Of a stretch of DNA of 12,386 nt, positions 6,804 through 12,386 are shown piece by piece; position 1 is the first letter of the stretch; each line of letters begins with the position of its first letter. Source of the DNA: CAYJEO01 sp964369355 (GTDB lineage Bacteria > Bacillota_I > Bacilli_A > RF39 > UBA660); assembly GCA_964369355.1 (NCBI GenBank), contig CAYJEO010000024.1, positions 1 to 12,386 on the forward strand, written 5' to 3'. A program made the position numbers and the translations under genes. The notes beneath the pieces are model-generated. The model saw only the letters and a list, made by a program, of their open reading frames with translations. It did no database searches and was not told where the DNA came from.

Positions 6804-6845
6804 ATAATAATATTACCATTATTATGTCAAATGTCAAGTGTAAAG
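6804..6845 (-). promoter_or_regulatory. Promoter with 7-bp-phased repeats, possible autoregulatory operator
   Basis: On the minus strand a perfect TTGACA (6837-6832), a 16-base spacer and TAATAT (6815-6810). A second TTGACA lies exactly 7 bases on (6830-6825). On the plus strand the block reads as three phased heptamers, TGTCAAA, TGTCAAG and TGTAAAG (6825-6845). They cover the -35 region, as an operator would. The promoter is well supported; the operator role is inferred. Confidence 0.5.
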
Positions 6846-6856
6846 TAAAAGTATAG

Positions 6857-7966
6857 TTATAAATATGTTAATTTTTCTTTGTTTTTATATACTTCTTTAA
6901 TAATTCCGCCACCTAAACATAAATCATTGTCATATAAAACACATGCTTGTCCTGGTGTTACTGACTTAACTAAAGAATCATATTTAACTAAAATATCTCC
7001 ATTTTCTAAATATTCTAATTTAACTTTAGTATCTTTTTGTCTATATCTAAATTTAGCAGACACTTCTGTTATTTTTTTATCAGTAATTAAATTAACATTA
7101 TCAATTAAACAAGAGTCACTATATAAATAAGTAGAATCATCGCCAAAATCAACAAATAACACATTTTCTGATAAATCTTTTCCGACTACAAATATCTTAT
7201 CTGTAGATCCACCAATATTTAATCCTTTTCTTTGTCCGATAGTATAATGCATTAATCCTATATGTTTTCCAATAATTTCATTTGTTTTAATGTTTTTTAT
7301 ATCACCTGGTATATTAGGTAAATAATTAGTTAAAAATTTAGAAAAATTTCTTTCTCCTATAAAACAAATTCCTGTTGAATCTTTTTTAGTAGCTGTGATT
7401 AAATCATGCTCTAATGCTATTTGTCTAACCTTTACTTTTTCTAATTCACCTATAGGGAATAAAACATTTTTTAATTGTTCTTTTGAAACCTGTGATAAAA
7501 AGTAAGTTTGATCTTTATTATCATCTATTCCTTTATACATTAATCCGTCTTTAATTCTAGCATAATGACCTGTTGCTATATAATCTGCACCTAATTGTTT
7601 AGCGTGTTTAGCAAACATATCAAATTTAATATATTTATTACACATAATATCTGGATTAGGAGTTCTTCCCAGTTTTAATTCTTCTAAAAAGTAAGTAAAC
7701 ACATAATCCCAGTATTCTTTTACAAAATCTACTCTGTGTAATGGAATATCTAGTTTTTCACATACTTTTAAAGCATCAACATAATCCATTTCTTGAGGAC
7801 ATATATCAGTATTATTAAAATCTGGGTTTCCTAAAACATCATTGTTTAAAGAACTATCCCAGTTTCTCATAAATAAACCTATTACTTCATATCCTTGTTG
7901 TTTTAATAAAATAGCAGCAACTGAAGAATCTACTCCTCCACTCATACCGACTACAACTTTTTTCAT
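6857..7966 (-). CDS. mnmA: tRNA-specific 2-thiouridylase MnmA
   Basis: 369 residues, normal length. MnmA adenylates and thiolates U34 of Lys, Glu and Gln tRNAs, receiving sulfur as a persulfide from a cysteine desulfurase. Visible: PP-loop SGGVDSS (9-15), NPDIMCNKYIKF with catalytic Cys109, the tRNA-recognition region with ATGHYARI (131-138), DQTYFLS, and STGICFIGERNF with the second catalytic Cys201. The C-terminal beta-barrel holds FRYRQ and TPGQACVLYD. A longer reading from a GTG at 7981 is possible, but GGTGAT (7976-7971) is correctly spaced for the ATG at 7966, and MKKVVVGMSGGVDSS is the usual N-terminus. It lies 25 bases after spoIIM with no terminator between, so the two are probably co-transcribed. 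No cysteine desulfurase gene is present in the window. Confidence 0.96.
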   Translation of the reverse strand: MKKVVVGMSGGVDSSVAAILLKQQGYEVIGLFMRNWDSSLNNDVLGNPDFNNTDICPQEMDYVDALKVCEKLDIPLHRVDFVKEYWDYVFTYFLEELKLGRTPNPDIMCNKYIKFDMFAKHAKQLGADYIATGHYARIKDGLMYKGIDDNKDQTYFLSQVSKEQLKNVLFPIGELEKVKVRQIALEHDLITATKKDSTGICFIGERNFSKFLTNYLPNIPGDIKNIKTNEIIGKHIGLMHYTIGQRKGLNIGGSTDKIFVVGKDLSENVLFVDFGDDSTYLYSDSCLIDNVNLITDKKITEVSAKFRYRQKDTKVKLEYLENGDILVKYDSLVKSVTPGQACVLYDNDLCLGGGIIKEVYKNKEKLTYL

Positions 7967-7991
7967 ACTTATCACCGGCACTATTATATCA

Positions 7992-8621
7992 TTAAATTAA
8001 CATAGATAAAAGGTATTTTAATACATATTGATTAGATACATAATTTATTAAAGTTGTTATTACAATAGTAATTATACTTAACACTAAAATTATTAAGTAT
8101 ATATTATTAATGTTTTTGAAATTAATTGTTTCTTTTTTTAATATTGAATTAATTAATTTAATAGATACATTACTTGAGTAAAATAAAATTATATAAAATA
8201 TAAACAAGTAAATTAATTGACATGGCACCACATATATTAATGCTATTAATATGCCTTTTAGTTTGTAATTTACTAAAATAGATGCTATTGAAAACCCTAA
8301 AGTAAATGATTTTCCAAAAAATATTATTATATTAATAGGTAGTCCAATAATAGAGTATCCTAATAGCCACATAATAATTATAAATATTAAATAATTTATA
8401 TTATTATTAATAAAAAAATCTGTAAAATTAATATTTGTATCTTTAATACTTGTAAAATAGTTATTTAAATAATTAGTTACTAAAGTAGAATCAAATTCAC
8501 TTATTAATAGAGCAAAAATTGATCCATTTACTAAAGCTATAATAAATAAAGTGATAAAAAAGATTTTGTAATTTTTATTAGTTCGAATAATTTTTTTTAA
8601 CTGTTGCATATGTTTTAACAT
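7992..8621 (-). CDS. spoIIM: SpoIIM-family membrane protein (forespore engulfment)
   Basis: 209 residues, the usual SpoIIM length (about 210). SpoIIM works with SpoIID and SpoIIP in the septal membrane, where peptidoglycan remodelling drives engulfment during sporulation. The protein is strongly hydrophobic, with about five membrane segments (roughly 19-40, 76-102, 105-117, 122-148, 173-196). It has the family's glycine pattern in GKSFTLGFSIASIL and LKGILIALIYVVPCQLI, and an external stretch (41-75) rich in Asn and Thr. The frame is open back to a TTG at 8633, but GAGGTG fits the ATG at 8621. It is divergent from the microprotein gene at 8709 and followed at 25 bases by mnmA. Sequence divergence in this family is high, so assignment rests on length, topology and the central motif. 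Confidence 0.8.
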   Translation of the reverse strand: MLKHMQQLKKIIRTNKNYKIFFITLFIIALVNGSIFALLISEFDSTLVTNYLNNYFTSIKDTNINFTDFFINNNINYLIFIIIMWLLGYSIIGLPINIIIFFGKSFTLGFSIASILVNYKLKGILIALIYVVPCQLIYLFIFYIILFYSSNVSIKLINSILKKETINFKNINNIYLIILVLSIITIVITTLINYVSNQYVLKYLLSMLI

Positions 8622-8661
8622 GTTCCACCTCAATTAATAGTATTAAAAATTAAAAAATTTA

Positions 8662-8702
8662 TTCCAAAATTAATAAAAATATATTATAATTATTATGAGG
8701 TG
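8662..8702 (+). promoter_or_regulatory. Promoter and ribosome binding site of the DUF4044-like microprotein
   Basis: Perfect TATAAT at 8685-8690 with a weak TTCCAA at 8662-8667 (17-base spacer), then GAGGTG at 8697-8702, 6 bases before the ATG at 8709. The transcription start would fall at about the ribosome binding site, so the leader is very short. Confidence 0.5.
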
Positions 8703-8708
8703 TAGAAA

Positions 8709-8807
8709 ATGGCTAGAAAAAAAAGAGAAAAAGTGCAAAAAATAGTAATCTATATAATGTTATTCGCAATCGTTTCATCATTCATTGCTGGAATTATATT
8801 CATGTAA
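8709..8807 (+). CDS. DUF4044-like 32-residue membrane microprotein
   Basis: The sequence begins MARKKREKVQKIVIY and ends ...GIIFM: a strongly basic N-terminus (six Lys/Arg in the first eight residues) followed by a single membrane segment (about 12-32). That is the layout of the DUF4044 family, short proteins of this kind known from lactic acid bacteria and relatives, with no assigned function that I know of. It has its own promoter, a good GAGGTG ribosome binding site, and a terminator that starts in the stop codon, so it is very likely a real expressed gene despite its size. It is divergent from spoIIM, with about 87 bases between start codons. The positive-inside rule predicts a cytoplasmic N-terminus. 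Confidence 0.72.
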   Translation: MARKKREKVQKIVIYIMLFAIVSSFIAGIIFM

Positions 8808-8833
8808 TCATCTTAAATGGTGATTTTTTTTTT
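8806..8833 (+). terminator. Intrinsic terminator of the microprotein gene
   Basis: AATCATC / GGTGATT stem (7 bp, one G:U pair), 6-base loop, then a run of T to 8833. The stem starts with the last two bases of the stop codon. Confidence 0.75.
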
Positions 8834-8835
8834 AT

Positions 8836-8860
8836 AAAAAAAGAATGTATTTAAACATCC
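8836..8860 (-). terminator. Intrinsic terminator of the zinc-ribbon gene
   Basis: Minus strand: GGATGT (8860-8855) pairs with ACATTC (8848-8843) with one G:U pair and a 6-base loop, then seven T (8842-8836). It sits back to back with the microprotein's terminator. Confidence 0.72.
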
Positions 8861-8863
8861 TTA

Positions 8864-10114
8864 TTATCTTGAAAAATATGTATTTAAATCTTCGATAGCT
8901 ACTAGTTTATAAGTACCATCAATTTTTTTAATAGTCATTTCTTCATAATAACTTTTATCATTTTCTTTAGTATATTCAACTCCAGATGATGATGTTACTT
9001 TATGAGTATCTGTTAAAGTCATTGTAATGAAATACCCATCTGAAATTACTTCTAAATCAGTAATTTCAATTGCTGTAAAATCAATATCTGTTAATGTATA
9101 AGTTGAATAATATCCTAAATCTTCAATCATTTCATCATATTCTTCTCTTAAATTTTCAGTATCTAATCCTTCAAAAGCATAAGTATCTAATACATCATCG
9201 AATGAAGTTTTAGCTATAAGTTGGTCGTATAAAGTATTAATAATTGCTAATGCTTCTTCTTCCATTTTTTCTAATTCTTCAGTATTAAAAGTATCAATAT
9301 CTACTTCTGTTAAGTCAGTAGAATAATAAAAATATTCTTCTTCATAATCTATTATAGTAATACCATCTACTTCAACTTTTAAGTTATGAGCAGTATCTAA
9401 TAATGTAGGAATAGTATATAAATCATATCCATTTTCTTCTACCATTAAATCTGTATCTACTAAAACATCATTAATATAAAATTTAGATCCCGTTGGTAAT
9501 TCAAATTCTACTTCTTTTAAATAAACTGAAAATGCGTCTTCTGAAGCTATTTTCCAAGTTTCAAAAAATAAGAAAGAATCGGTTTTCACAAAAGTAATTG
9601 TCTCTTTTTCTGTTTTAATTTCTCCATCTATTACAGCAGATAATTCAACTTCAACTATTGCTGAATTTTCTATTTGTTCAATACTTAAAATTTCAACACT
9701 AAAATCTGGTACATCTTCATTACCTTCTTGCATTTCTTCTTTAAATTCTTCAATTATATTATTATAATCTTCTTTTGATGAATAAGGTGTTTTAACATAT
9801 TCAATATCAAAGCAAGCTTCAATATCAGCTTCACCTGTTAATACTCCTTTAATACACTTTTGAGCAACATTTTCTAATTTTTGAGCATTTACTAAATAAA
9901 TACTTACTCCTATTAAAATAACTGCTACCAGTACTCCTACTTTTACAACTATAGAAGATTTTTTAAATTTTTCTAATAATTGATTTGGTTGTTTTGGTTT
10001 TTTTTCTTTTAAAACTGTAGTATTAACTACTTGTGCAACTTCTAGTTTAGTTCCACACTCTTCACAAAAACTGCTATTAGCTGGGTTTTTGTGTTTACAA
10101 TTTTTACACTCCAT
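8864..10114 (-). CDS. Zinc-ribbon, single-TM envelope protein (TcaA/YvbJ-like)
   Basis: 416 residues from the ATG at 10114. GGAGG is spaced 8 bases from this ATG, while an upstream in-frame ATG at 10129 sits immediately before that site and is unlikely. The N-terminus is a zinc ribbon, MECKNCKHKNPANSSFCEECG, with Cys 3, 6, 17 and 20. A basic Pro-rich linker leads to one membrane segment (about 54-75). The rest should be extracytoplasmic and is acidic: an NTF2-like module (about 80-185), a short beta module with 'LPTGSKFYINDVLVDTD...HNLKVEVDG' (about 188-258), and a C-terminal NTF2-like module (about 280-416). This order is that of TcaA of Staphylococcus aureus and YvbJ of Bacillus, which are tied to envelope stress and glycopeptide or teicoplanin response. 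The same role here is inference. It lies downstream of the ftsW-type gene but is separated from it by a terminator. Confidence 0.7.
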   Translation of the reverse strand: MECKNCKHKNPANSSFCEECGTKLEVAQVVNTTVLKEKKPKQPNQLLEKFKKSSIVVKVGVLVAVILIGVSIYLVNAQKLENVAQKCIKGVLTGEADIEACFDIEYVKTPYSSKEDYNNIIEEFKEEMQEGNEDVPDFSVEILSIEQIENSAIVEVELSAVIDGEIKTEKETITFVKTDSFLFFETWKIASEDAFSVYLKEVEFELPTGSKFYINDVLVDTDLMVEENGYDLYTIPTLLDTAHNLKVEVDGITIIDYEEEYFYYSTDLTEVDIDTFNTEELEKMEEEALAIINTLYDQLIAKTSFDDVLDTYAFEGLDTENLREEYDEMIEDLGYYSTYTLTDIDFTAIEITDLEVISDGYFITMTLTDTHKVTSSSGVEYTKENDKSYYEEMTIKKIDGTYKLVAIEDLNTYFSR

Positions 10115-10143
10115 ATATCTTACCTCCATATTAATTTTATCAT

Positions 10144-10178
10144 AAAAAAAAACTAAAATCTATAATTTTATTTTAGTT
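10144..10178 (-). terminator. Terminator overlapping the 3' end of the ftsW-type gene
   Basis: Minus strand: AACTAAAA (10178-10171) pairs perfectly with TTTTAGTT (10158-10151), loop of 12 holding the stop codon, then a T run to 10144. The stem is all A-T apart from two C-G-type pairs, so it may be leaky and let some transcripts enter the zinc-ribbon gene. Confidence 0.6.
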
Positions 10179-11320
10179 CTTTTTGTTTCTATATTTATTC
10201 GTTGTACTATCATTATAGAACATATAAATGTTGTCGTAAATGACCCACCATAGCTTAAAAATGGTAACGGGACGCCAGTTAGTGGTAAAATACCAAAAAG
10301 ACCGCCTAAATTGACTAAAATGTGCATAAACATGTACACAGATACACCTAATGCAATTAATTGTCCTCTTACACTAGTTGCTTTGGATGAAATTAATAAC
10401 ATTCTTTTTAATATTACTATATAACTTCCTATAACAACAGTTCCTACTAATAAACCCCATTCTTCTAAAAATATAGCAAATACTGAGTCTGTATGTGGTT
10501 CTGGTATATATGAATATTTTTGTTTACTTTTTCCTATTCCAAGTCCAAACAAACTACCTTCATTTATTGCGATATAACCATTACATATTTGATATCCACC
10601 TTCTTCATAATTACTGCAGGGATTTATAAAATCAAAACGGTCTAATTGCTCTTCTGATAGAAGTGGCATACCTGCTATATTAATTAACATAAATGCACCT
10701 ACTAAAGTAAATATAGCTAATTGTGCTAAATTAAATTTAAATATTCTAAGGATAGGACTTGCTAAGAATATTACCACAACTGTAACTAATGTTATTGTCA
10801 TTGTTCCTAAGTCCCTTTGTAAAAATATCAATATAGGCATTGTTAAACCTATTACTAATGCAGTTAATATTTTATTATAGTATAGTGTTTTTTCATCTTT
10901 TGTTTTTGGTTTTGTTTTAAAAAACTTATAGTATTTTTCAAAATATAGCGCTAACGCAATTATTACTAATGGTTTGGCAAATTCACTTGGTTGCATAGGA
11001 ATTATGGGTGTCCAGTTACTGGCTCCACGATTTGATACTGTAAATGTACTAAACATAAGTATTAGTACTATTATATATCCTGGTGTAATTAAATGTTTAT
11101 ATTTGCTAGTCGGCATTGATAATATTATAGGAGTTACAGCTAATATAGCTCCTAAAAATATTAATTGTTCAAAAAAGTAATGATATATACTTGCATTTAA
11201 TCCAACTGCTTCTCTACTTGATGCTGTAACTAAATTAAGCGTTCCTAATATAATTAAAAAGATAGTAAAGAATAATAATATTTTATCTGTATCATTTATT
11301 AATTTTTTAAATTTTTTCAT
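10160..11320 (-). CDS. ftsW: FtsW/RodA/SpoVE (SEDS) peptidoglycan glycosyltransferase
   Basis: 386 residues, about ten membrane segments. SEDS proteins polymerise lipid II into glycan strands with a partner class B penicillin-binding protein. Motifs: QPSEFAK (110-116), LQRDLGT (167-173), the large outer loop with DRFDFINPC...GGYQICNG (227-248), and PEPHTDSVFAIFLEEWG (274-289) with the catalytic-type Asp278. TGVPLPFLSYGGS (348-360) completes the set. The 'NP...GYQ...AI..GSLFGLGIGKSKQK' block points to FtsW/SpoVE rather than RodA. Which of division or spore cortex it serves cannot be told from sequence, as no partner PBP is nearby. The outer loop has cysteines 235 and 246 that could form a disulfide. 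The start ATG at 11320 has AGGGG 6-7 bases upstream. A TG-extended -10 box lies about 20 bases further up, and the gene is divergent from the YjcZ-like gene. Confidence 0.88.
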   Translation of the reverse strand: MKKFKKLINDTDKILLFFTIFLIILGTLNLVTASSREAVGLNASIYHYFFEQLIFLGAILAVTPIILSMPTSKYKHLITPGYIIVLILMFSTFTVSNRGASNWTPIIPMQPSEFAKPLVIIALALYFEKYYKFFKTKPKTKDEKTLYYNKILTALVIGLTMPILIFLQRDLGTMTITLVTVVVIFLASPILRIFKFNLAQLAIFTLVGAFMLINIAGMPLLSEEQLDRFDFINPCSNYEEGGYQICNGYIAINEGSLFGLGIGKSKQKYSYIPEPHTDSVFAIFLEEWGLLVGTVVIGSYIVILKRMLLISSKATSVRGQLIALGVSVYMFMHILVNLGGLFGILPLTGVPLPFLSYGGSFTTTFICSIMIVQRINIETKRTKIKL

Positions 11321-11341
11321 ATTACCCCTACTCTCTTATCT

Positions 11342-11370
11342 ATAATACCATATTAAAAAATAAATTAAAA
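11342..11370 (-). promoter_or_regulatory. Candidate extended -10 promoter of the ftsW-type gene
   Basis: Minus strand: TGG-TATTAT (11350-11342), an extended -10 box, with a weak TTTTAA (11370-11365) 17 bases upstream. Confidence 0.45.
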
Positions 11371-11386
11371 TATTTTTATACAAATA

Positions 11387-11416
11387 GACTATTTTTATAA
11401 ACACTTTTTATACAAT
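11387..11416 (+). promoter_or_regulatory. Sigma-E-like sporulation promoter before the YjcZ-like gene
   Basis: GACTATT (11387-11393), a 15-base spacer and TATACAAT (11409-11416). Against the Bacillus sigma-E consensus as I remember it (KMATATT, 14-15 bases, CATACAMT), the -35 matches at 6 of 7 positions and the -10 at 7 of 8. No good TTGACA/TATAAT pair fits as well upstream of this gene. The start would lie about 8 bases further, ahead of AAGGAGG. Confidence 0.5.
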
Positions 11417-11448
11417 TAAATAAAATATAGTATAAAAGGAGGGATATT

Positions 11449-11589
11449 ATGTATTACTACGGAGGATATCAAGGTTATGGATGCTGCAATAATAATACTG
11501 GTTACGGAACTGGTTATGGAGCTGCTGTAATTTTAGTATTATTTATTTTACTTGTAATAATCATTGGAGCTCGCGCTTATACTGTTTAA
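11449..11589 (+). CDS. YjcZ-like tiny sporulation membrane protein
   Basis: 46 residues. The Gly/Tyr-rich head (MYYYGGYQGYGCCNNNTGYG) carries two adjacent cysteines, and GAAVILVLFILLVIIIGA (about 24-41) is a single membrane segment. This is the pattern of the tiny_TM_bacill / YjcZ family (Gly/Tyr head followed by 'A.IVVLFILLIIVGA'), expressed during sporulation in Bacillus. The head here is longer and more Tyr/Asn-rich than the Bacillus version. AAGGAGG (11436-11442) lies 6 bases before the ATG, a sigma-E-like promoter lies upstream, and a strong terminator follows 8 bases after the stop. All of this makes it a real single-gene unit. Its molecular function is unknown. It is divergent from the ftsW-type gene and upstream of def. 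Confidence 0.82.
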   Translation: MYYYGGYQGYGCCNNNTGYGTGYGAAVILVLFILLVIIIGARAYTV

Positions 11590-11597
11590 TTTAAATT

Positions 11598-11621
11598 ACT
11601 CTATCATATGATAGAGTTTTT
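11598..11621 (+). terminator. Intrinsic terminator of the YjcZ-like gene
   Basis: ACTCTATC / GATAGAGT stem (8 bp, extendable as ATAT is itself self-complementary) followed by TTTTTATTT. It separates this gene from def. Confidence 0.83.
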
Positions 11622-11623
11622 AT

Positions 11624-11652
11624 TTGTCAAATATTGTATTTTATGGTAAACT
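11624..11652 (+). promoter_or_regulatory. Promoter of def
   Basis: TTGTCA (11624-11629), a 17-base spacer ending in TGG, then TAAACT (11647-11652): a fair -35 and an extended -10. GAGGTGA (11664-11670) is the ribosome binding site, 4 bases before the ATG at 11675. Confidence 0.55.
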
Positions 11653-11674
11653 ATTAATGTTTTGAGGTGATTTT

Positions 11675-12223
11675 ATGTTTAAGAAATTAAATATATTAGA
11701 TGAATTAGATAAAAGATTAAGAATGGAAAATGTAGAAGTTACATTCCCATTATCAAAAGAAGATAAAAAAACTATTCAGCAAATTATAGATCATTTAACT
11801 TATAGCCAAATTGATGAATATGCTAAAAAGTATGATTTAAGACCTGGTATGGGACTTGCTTTCCCACAATTAGGTATTAATAAAAAAATAATAGTAGTTG
11901 TTTATGAAGTTGAAGATGGTGTTTTTGATAACTATGTTGTAATTAACCCTAAAATAGTTAGTAATTCTACTGAAGAAATTGCTGCTGAAGCTGGTGAAGG
12001 ATGTTTATCTGTTAACCGTGAAGTTGAAGGTCATGTAAAAAGATATGCAAGAGTTACGATTGAAGGTTTTGATGAAGATGGAAATAAAATATCTTTTAGA
12101 GCTAGAGAAGATTTAGCAATAGCATTCCAACATGAAATAGATCACATTAATGGTATTATATTTTATGATAGAATTGATAAAAAGAAAAAGTTTTATACTG
12201 AAGATGAAATAAGATTAATTTAA
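11675..12223 (+). CDS. def: Peptide deformylase, type 2
   Basis: 182 residues, the length of Gram-positive type 2 deformylases (for example the roughly 183-residue S. aureus and Geobacillus enzymes). The enzyme removes the formyl group from the N-terminal Met of new proteins, using a bound metal. All three motifs are present: GMGLAFPQLGI (58-68; the usual Ala-Ala is Ala-Phe here), EGCLSV (108-113) with metal ligand Cys110, and QHEIDHING (152-160) with ligands His153 and His157 and catalytic Glu154. The type 2 insertion between motifs 1 and 2 and the N-terminal extension (about 1-55) are as expected. The gene is monocistronic, with its own promoter and a perfect terminator built over its stop codon. 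No fmt or other translation gene is adjacent. Confidence 0.96.
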   Translation: MFKKLNILDELDKRLRMENVEVTFPLSKEDKKTIQQIIDHLTYSQIDEYAKKYDLRPGMGLAFPQLGINKKIIVVVYEVEDGVFDNYVVINPKIVSNSTEEIAAEAGEGCLSVNREVEGHVKRYARVTIEGFDEDGNKISFRAREDLAIAFQHEIDHINGIIFYDRIDKKKKFYTEDEIRLI

Positions 12224-12236
12224 TCTTATTTTTTTT
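12207..12236 (+). terminator. Intrinsic terminator of def, overlapping the stop codon
   Basis: Perfect 11-bp stem AAATAAGATTA / TAATCTTATTT with a 3-base loop, then a T run to 12236. The 5' arm is the last four sense codons and the 3' arm starts with the stop codon. Confidence 0.88.
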
Positions 12237-12240
12237 ATAG

Positions 12241-12293
12241 AAAAAAGACTAGATATCTAAATCATCAGTTGGATGAGTTAATTTCTTAGTCTT
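12241..12293 (-). terminator. Candidate terminator of the gene entering from the right
   Basis: Minus strand: AAGACTA (12293-12287) pairs with TAGTCTT (12251-12245), enclosing an inner hairpin TCATC/GATGA and unpaired stretches, then a T run ending at 12241. It lies almost wholly within the coding end. The long interrupted stem makes it less certain than the others. Confidence 0.4.
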
Positions 12294-12386
12294 AGTTATA
12301 GTATTTTGTTCTGTTATTTTATTCTTGCTATTTTCTTGATTATTATATAAATTTGCATATTCGACTGCTGCTAATCTTAAATTTTC
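12249..12386 (-). CDS. C-terminal end of an unrecognised protein (partial)
   Basis: The last 45 codons and TAG stop of a gene that begins beyond the right edge. The visible part begins ENLRLAAVEYANLYNN, probably the end of a helix, and then becomes a polar low-complexity tail rich in Asn, Lys, Thr and Gln, ending LTHPTDDLDI. The frame stays open to the window edge. It converges on def, and the two terminators lie back to back. There is not enough sequence to name a family. Confidence 0.6.
   Translation of the reverse strand, partial: ENLRLAAVEYANLYNNQENSKNKITEQNTITKTKKLTHPTDDLDI

Noticed and set aside
6879..7130. Plus-strand reading frame antisense to mnmA
   Set aside because: Shadow frame with no translation signal.
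7967..7981. GTG start adding five residues to MnmA
   Set aside because: The added codons cover the ribosome binding site GGTGAT, and the family normally starts at MKKVVVGMSGG.
7967..7991. Riboswitch or leader RNA before mnmA
   Set aside because: Only 25 bases separate spoIIM from mnmA, too few for a structured leader.
8622..8633. TTG start adding four residues to SpoIIM
   Set aside because: The added codons are the GAGGTGG ribosome binding site of the ATG at 8621.
10115..10129. Upstream ATG for the zinc-ribbon protein
   Set aside because: It directly abuts GGAGG and has no ribosome binding site of its own; the ATG at 10114 is well spaced.
10974..11180. Plus-strand reading frame antisense to the ftsW-type gene
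   Set aside because: Hydrophobic only because it mirrors membrane-segment codons; no ribosome binding site.

Overview
The window looks like chromosome from a very AT-rich, spore-forming low-GC Gram-positive (Bacillota). Support for this: strong AGGAGG- or GAGGTG-type ribosome binding sites, TTGACA/TATAAT-type promoters, many short intrinsic terminators, TGG used for Trp under the standard code, a SpoIIM homologue, a YjcZ-type tiny membrane protein behind a sigma-E-like promoter, and a surface protein with an LPXTG-like sorting signal. A finer placement (for example an Erysipelotrichia-like or other gut Bacilli lineage) is a guess. No tRNA, rRNA, insertion sequence, prophage, CRISPR array or classical defence system is visible. 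Most of the window is housekeeping.

Layout, left to right. (1) 39-1532, plus: a secreted, probably sortase-anchored multidomain surface protein with its own terminator. (2) 1575-1721: a short intergenic stretch with hairpins readable on both strands, including the rarA terminator. (3) 1722-2927, minus: rarA, an AAA+ ATPase of replication-fork repair. It is divergent from (4) 3043-5334, plus: an xerD / deoB / TSCPD-domain operon driven by a near-consensus promoter and closed by a terminator. The xerD-deoB order matches Bacillus (ripX-drm). (5) 5375-5584, minus: a small Asn/Lys-rich protein with a repeated Cys-containing unit. (6) 5585-6009: a gene-free, extremely AT-rich stretch (28 G or C in 240 bases over 5641-5880). 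(7) 6010-8621, minus: spoIIM, mnmA and an XRE-like helix-turn-helix protein, closely spaced. The last has its own promoter overlapped by a 7-bp-phased repeat. (8) 8709-8807, plus: a 32-residue DUF4044-like membrane microprotein divergent from spoIIM. (9) 8864-11320, minus: a zinc-ribbon/single-TM TcaA/YvbJ-like envelope protein behind an ftsW-type SEDS peptidoglycan polymerase. (10) 11449-11589, plus: the YjcZ-like protein. (11) 11675-12223, plus: def, a type 2 peptide deformylase. (12) 12249-12386, minus: the C-terminal end of an unrecognised gene running off the window.

Functionally the genes group into DNA/chromosome maintenance (rarA, xerD), nucleoside salvage (deoB), translation quality (mnmA, def), envelope and division (ftsW-like, the zinc-ribbon protein, the surface protein) and sporulation (spoIIM, YjcZ-like, perhaps the Asn-rich protein). 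I found no convincing new multi-gene system. The features most worth a second look are the phased repeat at the helix-turn-helix gene, the sigma-E-like promoter, the habit of building terminators out of stop codons, and the structured intergenic stretch after the first gene.
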